IMG/VR virus record: IMGVR_UViG_3300009102_000003
Span: 1-45,928 of that record
Strand: one strand, 5' to 3'
Origin: a virus
Length of the DNA stretch: 45,928 nt
Made by a program: the position numbers and the translations under genes. The notes below the pieces were generated by a model. That model made no database searches. It saw only the letters and a list, made by a program, of their open reading frames with translations, and was not told the DNA's origin. Positions 15,933-25,066 of this stretch are shown one piece after another; within the stretch, counting starts at the first letter, position 1; every line of letters begins with the position of its first letter.

Positions 15933-16261
15933 ATCTCTTTGCAATTATCTAGAATAGCCGCTTTCAAATAATTGTCTAACTCATGCAGCACAGCATTCTG
16001 TATGTAGTATGGCAAGCATTTCCCCTCTTGATTTGTTCCACACTTATAAGCATCTGTCTCTCTTAGAATTCCTTCCTTCTCAGTTAGATCTCTCATATAT
16101 ACCATTTCATCACACGATAACAGAATCCTCGTTGATAATATTCCATCCATGTCGTAGATCTCATATTGAGGTATGATTAGAGGAGCAGTCTGGGCTGGGT
16201 TTGAAACTAACCAAAGACCTAGAGCAATTACAATTGCAAGTCCGGTCATCTTCCAATCCAT
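15929..16261 (-). CDS. secreted or membrane-anchored small protein
   Basis: A 110-residue protein with an N-terminal hydrophobic segment (about 5-20, TGLAIVIALGLWLVS) after M-D-W-K, then N-P-A-Q-T-A, which looks like a signal peptide with an AxA-type cleavage site near residue 26. The remaining 85 residues include three cysteines or more (SCDEM, YKCG, KCLPYY, DNC), which could form disulfides in the periplasm. It is the last gene of the - strand virion operon, a place where phages often put lysis or exclusion proteins. Function unknown. Confidence 0.65.
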   Translation of the reverse strand: MDWKMTGLAIVIALGLWLVSNPAQTAPLIIPQYEIYDMDGILSTRILLSCDEMVYMRDLTEKEGILRETDAYKCGTNQEGKCLPYYIQNAVLHELDNYLKAAILDNCKEI

Positions 16262-16263
16262 AC

Positions 16264-19200
16264 TTATCTCCTCATCTGTCTAAGCACGTACTCCCTAGAT
16301 AGTGCCTTTGCTCTTTTATCTCTGGCAACGGTTCTTTGCTTCTTAGACATCTTATCGTTTTCAACCATCATTCGGATAATGTCTTCTTCTGAGAAGCGCC
16401 TAAGTTGGGGGTGCCTATTGATCGACCTTCTATGTCGAATCACCCACTCGCTCATCTTCGATTGAGCAATAGGACCAGGACCATACTCCTTAATGAAAGT
16501 CTCTTGGATTTGTTGTAGGTATCCTGTTGCATCCTCTGCCTGGTCGGATCTAATGGCAGCATTCCATCGCCTAGTAAGTTCCCCTCTTACGTTTTCCACC
16601 TCTCGGCTTAACTTCAAACTCTGATTGAACATCTCCTGCTCAGCGCTACTTGCATAGTTTTTGAAAATAGTATTGTTCATCAGATGATCGAATAGCCAAG
16701 AGCCGGGCTTTCCGGTCTGAGGGTTCACTACCTTTCCTAGATCCTGTTCCATCTTATACGTATTCAGTCCCGTGATGCTCTGCTTACGTGGGGACGTAAT
16801 ATCAAACATATACTTCTGGACGTAGGGTGGAGATATAAATCCGATCATGTTAGCAATATTTTTTCCAATAAAATCTGCTGGGCCTGTAGAAGGCATGTCT
16901 TGTCCGAAGGGACCTTTCCCTGTGAAGACATTAATGATTCCTGCTAGGATGGGAAGAGGGTCACCGACTACGGGAATCTTATCCCGAATCCTTGCCTCTC
17001 CTGCATAGGTTGGAGGTAGAAGGGTACTGAAAGGAAGGAAGTCCATCATCATAGATCTAATATCGTTATTCTTATCCGTGAAAGGAGTGGTCACCGCAGT
17101 TGGTCGCTGAGCATGGATAGGAAGCTGTCGCCTAATTCCAAGGTGGTCATCGAATGTGAAAGGATCTCCAACTCCCAGTTGGCCAACACCATACATCATA
17201 GCCTGCATAATATTGGTGGCCTTCAGCCAGGGCATTACTTGCCAAGGATTCTCTATAAGGTTGTTCTTCATAATCCTAGCCGTTTCGGCTGGGAAAGAAA
17301 TCCAAGGGAACATACCCTTTCTTAGAGACCCAGGGCCAATTCGACCCAGCCCAGGAATTTTAGGACCTTCAGCAATTCCTCTATAGACAGGAAGAGCCTT
17401 CGCTACTTCTTGGACTGCCGCTGCTCGGCTAAACCCCTTGGCTCGTAGCTTCATGAAGTAAGCAAACTTAGGACCGGAGTCTCCTACGTTATAGAATCGC
17501 TTCCAAGTCGAAAGAAAATCTTCTGTCTTTCTAGTTGCAGCACCTAAGAACTGACTAATATTGTCTGCTTTCTCAGCAACTCCAGAAAGAAAGCCGAGAT
17601 TAGATCCCTCTGCATTAAGGAATGCTCCTTCCTCAAGGAGTTCCTTAACCATAGCACTGTCGAGTTCTGATGCAATCTCCGCAGGAGAGAAAGTCCTATC
17701 CCCAACCTTCATGGGCTTGAGCTTGACTACTCCTCCCTTTCCAGTCTTTTGTGCCTTTCTTAGAGCAGTCAGATTCGCGTTCATATTAGCCATTCCTGCC
17801 TGGAGAAGCTTCCAATTCTCTCCCGCTTCAGCTCCAGTAAAAAACCGCATACCTCTCATGGAGAGGAATACAATATTTCCCATGACATTCTGTGCTTGGG
17901 TATAAGCATTGAAGGCAGTCTTAGAAGTCTTATATATTTTTACTACCTCATGGAACGCGGCAACGGCCTCACCACTTTGGCCAACTATTCCATTCGGACC
18001 AAACATTTGATGAAAGGCGTCTTTACTAAGATAATGCGCTCCAAGATTATCCGCATTAACTCCGGTTTCCTTAGCAACCATTCTCTTGAGACGATTGCTT
18101 AGCCCGGCACCGGCAAGACCTGGACGTGTAGCATCTCCCCAAAGAGGAATCCATTCATCTTTGGCCTTCCTAAGTCCTCGGAGTCCCCCCCCAAATGTTT
18201 CTACTGCTTTGGCAAAGCCAGCAGCATCCGTTCCAAATCTAGCATCGGTGGCCATCTTAACAATGTTCATGTGGTTCTCATAGAGAAGAGTTCCTTCCAT
18301 GAGTCCACGAACAGTCAGAGTCTTCGGGTCCGTGAGAACCGTTTCAGCTTTCATCATATCAACGAACTCATCCAATCCCGTAGTTCTCTCTAGGAGAGCT
18401 GGAGATTCCATCCGTCCTATCTCATGAACTACAGGTCGGCCCTTCTCAAACAGAGTTATTTGTTGAGTAGGTCCACCAATAGCAAATTCTTTTCCCTTTG
18501 GTATAAGAGGGATGTATCTCTTGCCAACCTTCTCAACGGTCGAAGAATCAAGAAAGCCAGTATCAAGCATCTTCTTTTGGAGCTCTTCAAGAGTATTCCC
18601 CATTCCTTGAGCCCAAGCGCGAACTTCAAGAGGTACTTTATCTAGAGATAAATCATCTGCCCAGTAACGAGCGATAACCTGTCCATGCTTCTCATCGGGA
18701 GCTGTCATAACATAGGGAGAGATAACCTCATCTTGAAGCATCTTATCCAGTCGCTCTTTGAAGTGAAGGTCATGGACTGCGGAGGAACTGGGATCTGACA
18801 TCTTTGTAGACTGATGCGCCCAGTTTCGATAGAACCATATTTTAGTTGTGTCGATCTTGGTCATCTTCTCAGGAGTATTCGTAGCCTTATTGAGAAGATC
18901 AGCAAGCTCGGTCTCTTGCAGGAGTTGTGATCTGAGCCTATTTTGGGAGTCAATATCCATCTTGAGCCAGTCATCCACATTGTCAATCTTTTTTGCATCG
19001 TAAAGTTCATTCGCGGTGATACCAGCATACTTAGCCATACGCTTAGACTTGGCAATATGTCCCAGTCCAGGGAGTGCCCAAGTGGCCAGAGCTACAGTGG
19101 TTCGTAGAGGATGGTCGCTCCATTGCTTTTGAGCATTTGCCATAGACCAACTGATGTGATCGTTATCAAGCTTGATTCCAATGGCTCCCATCTCATCACC

Positions 19201-19533
19201 AAAAAGAAAATTAGCTACATCGCGAATCTTAATCCCCTGTGCTTTGGGAGTAACGTAATCAAGAATATCCGTATCATCTATTATGGCTTGGGTAGCTTGA
19301 TAAGCCTGAGCCTGACGGGTTGCCTCTCGTTCAGCATATTCATAGCCCAACTCACCTGTTCTATCAGGAGCTTTCGTTCCCATGATGGAAGCAGTACGTT
19401 CAGGTTGGGTAGCGAGTATCCGTTCGGATACAGATTCGTCACTCTCAGGATCAAACGGTGCAAAGGGATCTGGATCGTTCGCAGGGAAGTCCACCGCATC
19501 CTGAAATTCCTGTGGAATTCTAGGGTCAGCCAT
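16264..19533 (-). CDS. large candidate internal virion (ejection) protein, LPD38-like
   Basis: A 1089-residue protein, the largest in the window. The N-terminus is acidic and proline-rich; the middle is mixed helical (about 260-520). The region around 640-830 contains a long helical stretch with FLSTWKRFYN, FAYFMKLRAKGFSRAAAVQEV and a FPWISFPAETARIMKNNL segment, which recalls the C-terminal LPD38 domain of large phage proteins. The C-terminus is strongly basic. It is third of three adjacent large proteins (396, 499, 1089 residues) placed last in the tail operon, like T7 gp14, gp15, gp16, which enter the host with the DNA. No transglycosylase motif was seen. Function is by position and size. 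Confidence 0.55.
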   Translation of the reverse strand: MADPRIPQEFQDAVDFPANDPDPFAPFDPESDESVSERILATQPERTASIMGTKAPDRTGELGYEYAEREATRQAQAYQATQAIIDDTDILDYVTPKAQGIKIRDVANFLFGDEMGAIGIKLDNDHISWSMANAQKQWSDHPLRTTVALATWALPGLGHIAKSKRMAKYAGITANELYDAKKIDNVDDWLKMDIDSQNRLRSQLLQETELADLLNKATNTPEKMTKIDTTKIWFYRNWAHQSTKMSDPSSSAVHDLHFKERLDKMLQDEVISPYVMTAPDEKHGQVIARYWADDLSLDKVPLEVRAWAQGMGNTLEELQKKMLDTGFLDSSTVEKVGKRYIPLIPKGKEFAIGGPTQQITLFEKGRPVVHEIGRMESPALLERTTGLDEFVDMMKAETVLTDPKTLTVRGLMEGTLLYENHMNIVKMATDARFGTDAAGFAKAVETFGGGLRGLRKAKDEWIPLWGDATRPGLAGAGLSNRLKRMVAKETGVNADNLGAHYLSKDAFHQMFGPNGIVGQSGEAVAAFHEVVKIYKTSKTAFNAYTQAQNVMGNIVFLSMRGMRFFTGAEAGENWKLLQAGMANMNANLTALRKAQKTGKGGVVKLKPMKVGDRTFSPAEIASELDSAMVKELLEEGAFLNAEGSNLGFLSGVAEKADNISQFLGAATRKTEDFLSTWKRFYNVGDSGPKFAYFMKLRAKGFSRAAAVQEVAKALPVYRGIAEGPKIPGLGRIGPGSLRKGMFPWISFPAETARIMKNNLIENPWQVMPWLKATNIMQAMMYGVGQLGVGDPFTFDDHLGIRRQLPIHAQRPTAVTTPFTDKNNDIRSMMMDFLPFSTLLPPTYAGEARIRDKIPVVGDPLPILAGIINVFTGKGPFGQDMPSTGPADFIGKNIANMIGFISPPYVQKYMFDITSPRKQSITGLNTYKMEQDLGKVVNPQTGKPGSWLFDHLMNNTIFKNYASSAEQEMFNQSLKLSREVENVRGELTRRWNAAIRSDQAEDATGYLQQIQETFIKEYGPGPIAQSKMSEWVIRHRRSINRHPQLRRFSEEDIIRMMVENDKMSKKQRTVARDKRAKALSREYVLRQMRR

Positions 19534-19534
19534 T

Positions 19535-21034
19535 TTACTCGCTATCTATTAGACGAGGGGGAACAGTCGGAGCGGGGGAAGCGCCAGGCTTAGCTGTCTG
19601 TCCCTTTGCCTGCATACTTTCCTGAGCTCTTTGCAGGTATTCAGCCGCAGCCGGATCAATCTCCTTACCAAAGATCACTCCCATACCTGCTTGCCAAATA
19701 CTAATAGCCATATCAGGAGCATTAGCCATCTCGCCGATTATATCCCCCATTTTTTCAGCAACCCCGCCATATGCACCTTCTTCAAGTAGACGTTTCCGCC
19801 GCTCTTCTTCTCGGGTGAACATAAAATTCTCGTCTTCTGCGTCTAACATATCATCTATCTCTTTCACGATCTCTGATAAAGTAACCTGTCCAGCCTTATT
19901 ACCAATATCTAGAAACTGCTTAACGGCTATATCTACAGTACCAGTTTCATAAATCTGCTTTTTGGCTTGTTCATGACTAAGGCCATTAGGAGCGAGGCGA
20001 AGTCGAGCGTACATAGCTTTCACTTTCCCACCGATACTGTTACGATGCTTTTTCGTCATAACTGGCGAGAAGTCGGCAGCGCTTCCTTCACCCATAGCAG
20101 GATCATTCCAAAAGATGCGGTTCAAGGCGACTGTTCCTGACTTTAAAGCAGTTTTAAGTACAACGGGTTTCTTTGCATCCTCCACAGCCTGTCTAACTGG
20201 GCTACTCCGAATCATATCATTGACAAAAGAAGCTGCAACTTCTGGAGACTCACCTAGCTGTGCAACAGCCGACGTAAACATCTCCTTTTTAAACTGCTGC
20301 TTCTCCTTATCAGTTAGCGAATGCAGGTCGGTGAAGTCTTGCTGATTAGCCATCACACCCATTCTATCTCGATATTCTTGACCATCTTCTCCTTCCCAGG
20401 CTTTATTCGCAGAATCTAGTTTTCTATCCACATAAAGCTTAGCATACAATGGGGAGCCTTCTACGGTGGACGCCCATCCAATCGCATGACCTCTAAGATC
20501 CCCGAAGTTAGTTCGACGTGCCTTCCCTCTCTCGGCCTGTTTAAGCTGTGCCTCCGCTGCCTTGGTTTGAGCCTTCGAGGCCAAAATTTGCGCTGGCATA
20601 ACATCGGTACGCTTAAACTTTGCGGTTGCCTCCTGCTCCCGAGCTGTCCGAATGCCCTGCATATCCTTGAGGCCCTGAGTCATTTCTTGGAAAGAGCCTG
20701 AGAGGGCCTTAGTCATATTAGCGTGCTTCTTGGCGATATAGGGATTGTTCGGGTACTTGAGAGCTTCAGTTTGAACAGCGGATACGGCACCCTTCATCAT
20801 TGCCCATGCCCCACCATGGTCAGTGAAGTTCTCATCATTGGCTAATTCACCCAGCTTGGTAACAGCCTCCTTCATCTTTGGAATCGCAACTCGGTCGAAG
20901 TCTTCTAGCTCTTTTCTCCACCATCGCTCATACATAGCATTTTTGGCTAGACCAGTTATTCCACCTAGTTCACCCCTAGCGCCCCCGATATCCTCTCGGG
21001 GTTGCATAAGACTACCTGGAAAGTTTGCAGCCAT
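19535..21034 (-). CDS. candidate internal virion protein (gp15-position)
   Basis: A 499-residue, largely helical protein rich in Ala, Lys, Glu and Gln (for example AQTKAAEAQLKQAERGKARR at about 155-175). It has a Pro/Ala-rich tail (TAKPGASPAPTVPP). No enzyme motif or membrane segment stands out. The start overlaps the previous gene by one base. Position between the Gly/Ala-rich 396-residue protein and the 1089-residue protein supports an ejection-complex role. Confidence 0.5.
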   Translation of the reverse strand: MAANFPGSLMQPREDIGGARGELGGITGLAKNAMYERWWRKELEDFDRVAIPKMKEAVTKLGELANDENFTDHGGAWAMMKGAVSAVQTEALKYPNNPYIAKKHANMTKALSGSFQEMTQGLKDMQGIRTAREQEATAKFKRTDVMPAQILASKAQTKAAEAQLKQAERGKARRTNFGDLRGHAIGWASTVEGSPLYAKLYVDRKLDSANKAWEGEDGQEYRDRMGVMANQQDFTDLHSLTDKEKQQFKKEMFTSAVAQLGESPEVAASFVNDMIRSSPVRQAVEDAKKPVVLKTALKSGTVALNRIFWNDPAMGEGSAADFSPVMTKKHRNSIGGKVKAMYARLRLAPNGLSHEQAKKQIYETGTVDIAVKQFLDIGNKAGQVTLSEIVKEIDDMLDAEDENFMFTREEERRKRLLEEGAYGGVAEKMGDIIGEMANAPDMAISIWQAGMGVIFGKEIDPAAAEYLQRAQESMQAKGQTAKPGASPAPTVPPRLIDSE

Positions 21035-22224
21035 TAGAATATGCTCCCAAAGATACTGGAAATTTTACCCCAACCACTAGAGATAGCTCCACCAATAGCT
21101 CCACCAATATCTCCTACTATGCCCGCGCCTGGTTCTCCAATGCCAAAGAGAGATTGAACAGCTCCTCCTAGCGGACCCTGAGTTAGCCGCTGAGCTAGGT
21201 TAGGATCTTCCCCTGTTGCTGACGCTCCTGGGGCTAGGACACCATAGCCTTGTCCTTCACCGGGCTGTGGGGCACTAACTTCACCACCTCCGCCACCACC
21301 TCCGAAGAGCTGCTGAGCAGCACTACCTAGAAGTCCACCAGTCTGAATCATCTGCTCAAACCCCATGCCAGGTGCGGCGGCAGCCCCGGCAGCACCAATT
21401 CCACTAGAGATTAACTGTGACCCAAGAGGTCCACCAACGACTGCACCAGTAAGAGCTGCTAAGGCTCCACCCGCGATTGTGTAGGTACGTTGCCGTTTAG
21501 CCCTGTCCTCAACCGCCTTAGCCGAAGCCATCTCACCAACTTGTAGTGCCACCTTCGACGCGAAGGGAATTGAGGTCAAGGCCAGGAGCGATCCTGCTTT
21601 ATCCATTGCATCATTAAAAGAGTCCCTGATCCCGCCAGCATTCTCGGCATACAATTTGTTGTACTCTGTGACCTGTGAATTGGCGAATTGAGCACCCCAT
21701 TGGGTCAGGGCGAGATTTGCATTCCAGAGCTCTTGCTGCTTTGCAACATTGGCTGATTCAATGTTCCGTATCTGGAGTATGGCTTCCCTAGCCTGAGAGC
21801 GCCGCAGTCCTCCCCTTGCAAATTCATTGCGAAGGAGTTCAGCCTGGTCTCGCAACATGGCTGCCGAGCCTTCGATGATGGGGCCGGTGACGCTCTGAGT
21901 TAGCCTTTCCCATTCAGGCCCACTTCTGGTAGCAAGGCCCTGCGCCGTCCTGGTGAGGGCGCTCATGGTCTTGAATTCAGCGGTGCCTTTCTGGTAATCG
22001 ACCCAGGCATCAGGACTGACGCCTGGAGCTGCGTATTCAGCAGGGGAGGTAGGAGCATCCTCCTCAGGCTTCCCCAGTTCGCCTCTAAGCTTAGTAAATG
22101 CTTCTTCTTGTTTGAGACGCCTCTCCTTAGCTTCTTCGCCTTGCTGAAGCGACAGGGAGCTCAGGGAGGTGAGTTGAGCTGTAGTCGTCTCCCGTGGTGT
22201 ACCTGTGATAGTAGGTGTAGCCAT
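21034..22224 (-). CDS. candidate internal virion protein (gp14-position), Gly/Ala-rich C-terminus
   Basis: A 396-residue protein. Residues 1-60 are polar with a coiled-coil-like QQGEEAKERRLKQEEAF. The centre is helical. From about 250 it becomes hydrophobic and Gly/Ala-rich (GGALAALTGAVVGGPLG, GIGAAGAAAAPG) with a run of seven glycines, and the last 35 residues alternate Gly, Ile and Ser (GDIGGAIGGAISSGWG). This resembles pore-forming podovirus ejection proteins. A late promoter element (22257) lies 33 bases upstream, so this gene may begin its own transcript. Confidence 0.5.
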   Translation of the reverse strand: MATPTITGTPRETTTAQLTSLSSLSLQQGEEAKERRLKQEEAFTKLRGELGKPEEDAPTSPAEYAAPGVSPDAWVDYQKGTAEFKTMSALTRTAQGLATRSGPEWERLTQSVTGPIIEGSAAMLRDQAELLRNEFARGGLRRSQAREAILQIRNIESANVAKQQELWNANLALTQWGAQFANSQVTEYNKLYAENAGGIRDSFNDAMDKAGSLLALTSIPFASKVALQVGEMASAKAVEDRAKRQRTYTIAGGALAALTGAVVGGPLGSQLISSGIGAAGAAAAPGMGFEQMIQTGGLLGSAAQQLFGGGGGGGEVSAPQPGEGQGYGVLAPGASATGEDPNLAQRLTQGPLGGAVQSLFGIGEPGAGIVGDIGGAIGGAISSGWGKISSIFGSIF

Positions 22225-22256
22225 ACATTTCCTTAGATTAGTAGAGGCCTACTTAA

Positions 22257-22265
22257 ATTATAACC
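22257..22265 (-). promoter_or_regulatory. late promoter element GGTTATAAT
   Basis: The - strand reads GGTTATAAT here, 33 bases before the start of the 396-residue protein gene, in an AT-rich 70-base gap. It matches four other sites in the window (30512, 36795, 42711, 43501) in sequence and distance to a start codon. No recognisable -35 box is present. The shared core is G-T-TATAAT. Confidence 0.6.
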
Positions 22266-22296
22266 AATTAGAACTTAATTAAAGGATAATATACTT

Positions 22297-23325
22297 TTAG
22301 AATTTGACCACGGATTGCAACATCCAGCTTATTGAGGATCTGGCTTCAATATTAGGAGTATCATAGAATCCATCATCAAAGAAGTCTCCATGGGTTACGT
22401 CCCAATGGCGGTTCCCACTTGCACTAGCCTGATCTACCTGAAAGAAATGTATCATAGTATAAGTACTAGGACCTCCGACATAAGCTGTTGCTGGCTCATG
22501 GTAGAACCCTGGCTGAATATAAAAGGGATCAAAACCTTGTCCGGGGAGATGTTGATAAGTATAGAAAAATCCCTTTATTACCTCGTTCCCAAAACCTCTA
22601 CCCTGAGATTCTAGTAAGAGATCCTGCTCTTCTAAGGTTGCTACCTCAACATCAAATAGTTCATCTCCACTTCCACCTGCCCATCGAATATCTGGGCGCC
22701 CGGATACAAACAGTCGCCGCTTGCCACCCAGACAGGAGACTCCCATACCGACAAGTACGTTATCCCCTGCATTTACAAAAAAATCTTTACTGACTGTCTC
22801 ATTGTTAAATGCCGCATTGTCTCTCTGTTCAGGCAAAAAGAAATCTGCATCTGTTTTAAATCCCGCAGCACCTATGGTGACCTCCTCAGTATCAGAGTAT
22901 TCTCCAACCTTTCCAGTACGATCAACTACTCGTATGCGGACAAAGAAAACCCCACTCTCCAAACCTCTAATGACAAACTTATTGGTAAAGGCTTTCTTAG
23001 TTACAGGAGCAGAAAAGACACTACTTATATCTATATCAATTTCGTAGTGAGCAAGATTATCAAAGTCTACCGGATCAAAATTAATATCTATTCCATCTAA
23101 TGCAGAAGTGAGTTTGACGTTCTGTGGGATAGGAATTCCAGCAGCAGGTGTGCGTGACTGTTGATCTCCAACATTGGCTAAGCCTCTTGCAGCCTGCACG
23201 GTGGCATCAATCAGATTTCCAATACGGAGGAAAAGCTGTAGTTCGTCCTTCTCCATTCCCCGAATACTTCGGAGTTTGGATTGAATAGAAGGCAAGCGAT
23301 TTCGTCTGTCTTTATCAAATGGCAT
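22297..23325 (-). CDS. tail protein with FN3-like domain
   Basis: A 342-residue protein if it starts at ATG 23325, five bases after the upstream stop; a TTG at 23349 would add eight residues. N-terminal helix (QSKLRSIRGMEKDELQLFLRIGNLIDA), then an FN3/Ig-like beta domain (about 75-160: VKLTSALDGIDINFDPVDF through YSDTEEVTIG), then a beta-rich C-terminal region with many Phe, Tyr and Gly. Same plan as the next two genes, so all three are probably related tail appendage parts. Confidence 0.6.
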   Translation of the reverse strand: MPFDKDRRNRLPSIQSKLRSIRGMEKDELQLFLRIGNLIDATVQAARGLANVGDQQSRTPAAGIPIPQNVKLTSALDGIDINFDPVDFDNLAHYEIDIDISSVFSAPVTKKAFTNKFVIRGLESGVFFVRIRVVDRTGKVGEYSDTEEVTIGAAGFKTDADFFLPEQRDNAAFNNETVSKDFFVNAGDNVLVGMGVSCLGGKRRLFVSGRPDIRWAGGSGDELFDVEVATLEEQDLLLESQGRGFGNEVIKGFFYTYQHLPGQGFDPFYIQPGFYHEPATAYVGGPSTYTMIHFFQVDQASASGNRHWDVTHGDFFDDGFYDTPNIEARSSISWMLQSVVKF

Positions 23326-23329
23326 TACA

Positions 23330-25063
23330 TTAACACGGGTCGTCCCCAATGAGGACTATTGCTTGTTCTTTTTGTCCAAACTCTATAACATTAAAACATG
23401 CACCAAAAACTTCTCTTCGGAGATAGAAGTTAGACTGAGGTACTACATCTATAGATAGTCTAAGTCGCTTATTAGAATAGAACTCATCATAAGTCACTGC
23501 TATCTGTGCGTGGCGCAATGAGCCGGTCGATGACGCCACTATAGATCTTGCTACAAGCGAGACCCCGAAATTTGGACTGTTTATTTGTGCGGGATACCAA
23601 GTGGAGTACCACAGATCAGCTTCACCACCAAAAGTCTGATAGCCAATTGCTTGCTTGGTGTTGTTGTCGCGCTTGATCCATGGGAAAGTAGGATCAGCTT
23701 TGTTCTGTCCTACAGCAGTACCAGTATCATCTAATAGTCTAACAACATTATCTTCAATGGCTGTAGTGGCAGGGAAAAAGGAAACGAACCGTTTCATCCA
23801 GACTTCAATTCCCCTAATAGTTGCATCAAGTGGTACGCTGAAATTGTAGTCTTGAAATTTTGCAGTTCTGCTAAGACTGCCCACGCCAGGTAATACAATA
23901 GATGCCCCCCACCTGACTAACTCTGCTGCATCCTGGTCTGGAGGGTTAGGAACTTTTGCATTATTTAACCCGCCACCAATCGCCTCCCAGCTTATTCCAG
24001 CCCCACTTTCGGTTGCGCTACTAGGATCTTTAGGTCCTTGTCCTCTCCTCTTAGCTAGGTTTTCAAACGGCTCAAGCCAGGGACCAAAAGCAAAAGTATA
24101 TCCTCCTCTGGTATAGAATGACATGGGACCACTATCCGCTTCCCCTACGTCGAACCCCCCGCTACCGCCTTCTTGGAACCCTACCAATTCCGCCAAGTCT
24201 GAGTAACTACCCTCTGCCGCGTCGGCCCCTCGGCCAAGGCCAGTCGTCCATTCTCTCCAACCATCATCACAAAGTAGCGCCATATGCTCTTGTCGTGTAC
24301 GTCCATTAACATTAAATCTGATCCGATCCCATGGTCTAGTTAGACTATTGGGTATGAACTCTTTCATTCTATTAGAGATGTATCCCCAACATTGCATACC
24401 TCCATCTATACGCTCTTCATCAGGAAAGAAGTCAGCTACCATAATAGTATAGAAGTCGTTAGGAACTAGTTGACTTCCAGCGTAAGTTCTTTGGTCTACT
24501 AAGACAGTCTCACCAGCAGACTTTTGAGCTAGGCCTCCATGCTTACGCTGCACAGATTCATCAAGGTACTCTGGATAGAAGATAAAGGTCTGAGCTCGGG
24601 GTGCAGTTGTAAGAGGATTAATCGAAACCGTGTTAGAGAAGTTTCCAGTTCGTCCATCCTGGGTAACAGAACGAACACGGATGAATCTTACGGACTCAAT
24701 GTTCTCTATGGAGAAGAAGGGTTCGTAGACATTAAACGACTCGGGACTGGAGAAGATATTAATAGTATCAACTTGCACTTCATACATAGCAATACGCGGA
24801 TCATCAACTCTTTCCCATTCAACCGATCCCCCGAGAATGGATCGGCTTCCTACAATAATAGGAGCCTCAAGCAGACCAGAAAAGGACCGCTTGTTTATTT
24901 GATCTGGGTTGGAAAGGTTGTGGAAGTTGAGTAGATCTTCAGCGTCGGTAAAAGCGCTCTCAACTCTATTACGAATTACGGCAGGGAGATTGCCTAGAAG
25001 TTTAGCAAACCCCCTGATGGGGACCCTTGAAACTCCCGCTCTACCGCTACCTTGGAGCGCCAT
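23330..25063 (-). CDS. tail protein with FN3-like and jelly-roll-like domains
   Basis: A 577-residue protein. Helical N-terminus, an FN3-like domain (about 65-150, GGSVEWERVDDPRIAMYEVQV and FIRVRSVTQDGRTGNFSN), a long beta-rich middle with Trp/Gly turns, and a C-terminal domain (about 390-530) with VPLDATIRGIEVWMKR, GGEADLWYSTWYPAQINS and FGVSLVARS. That last pattern recurs in phage receptor-facing or appendage proteins. Directly follows (3-base gap) the 356-residue paralogue. Confidence 0.6.
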   Translation of the reverse strand: MALQGSGRAGVSRVPIRGFAKLLGNLPAVIRNRVESAFTDAEDLLNFHNLSNPDQINKRSFSGLLEAPIIVGSRSILGGSVEWERVDDPRIAMYEVQVDTINIFSSPESFNVYEPFFSIENIESVRFIRVRSVTQDGRTGNFSNTVSINPLTTAPRAQTFIFYPEYLDESVQRKHGGLAQKSAGETVLVDQRTYAGSQLVPNDFYTIMVADFFPDEERIDGGMQCWGYISNRMKEFIPNSLTRPWDRIRFNVNGRTRQEHMALLCDDGWREWTTGLGRGADAAEGSYSDLAELVGFQEGGSGGFDVGEADSGPMSFYTRGGYTFAFGPWLEPFENLAKRRGQGPKDPSSATESGAGISWEAIGGGLNNAKVPNPPDQDAAELVRWGASIVLPGVGSLSRTAKFQDYNFSVPLDATIRGIEVWMKRFVSFFPATTAIEDNVVRLLDDTGTAVGQNKADPTFPWIKRDNNTKQAIGYQTFGGEADLWYSTWYPAQINSPNFGVSLVARSIVASSTGSLRHAQIAVTYDEFYSNKRLRLSIDVVPQSNFYLRREVFGACFNVIEFGQKEQAIVLIGDDPC

Positions 25064-25066
25064 TTC

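Noticed and set aside
23326-23349. TTG 23349 as start of the FN3-like 342-residue protein
   Set aside because: It would lie inside the previous gene with a weak ribosome site; ATG 23325 just after the previous stop is simpler. Not decisive.
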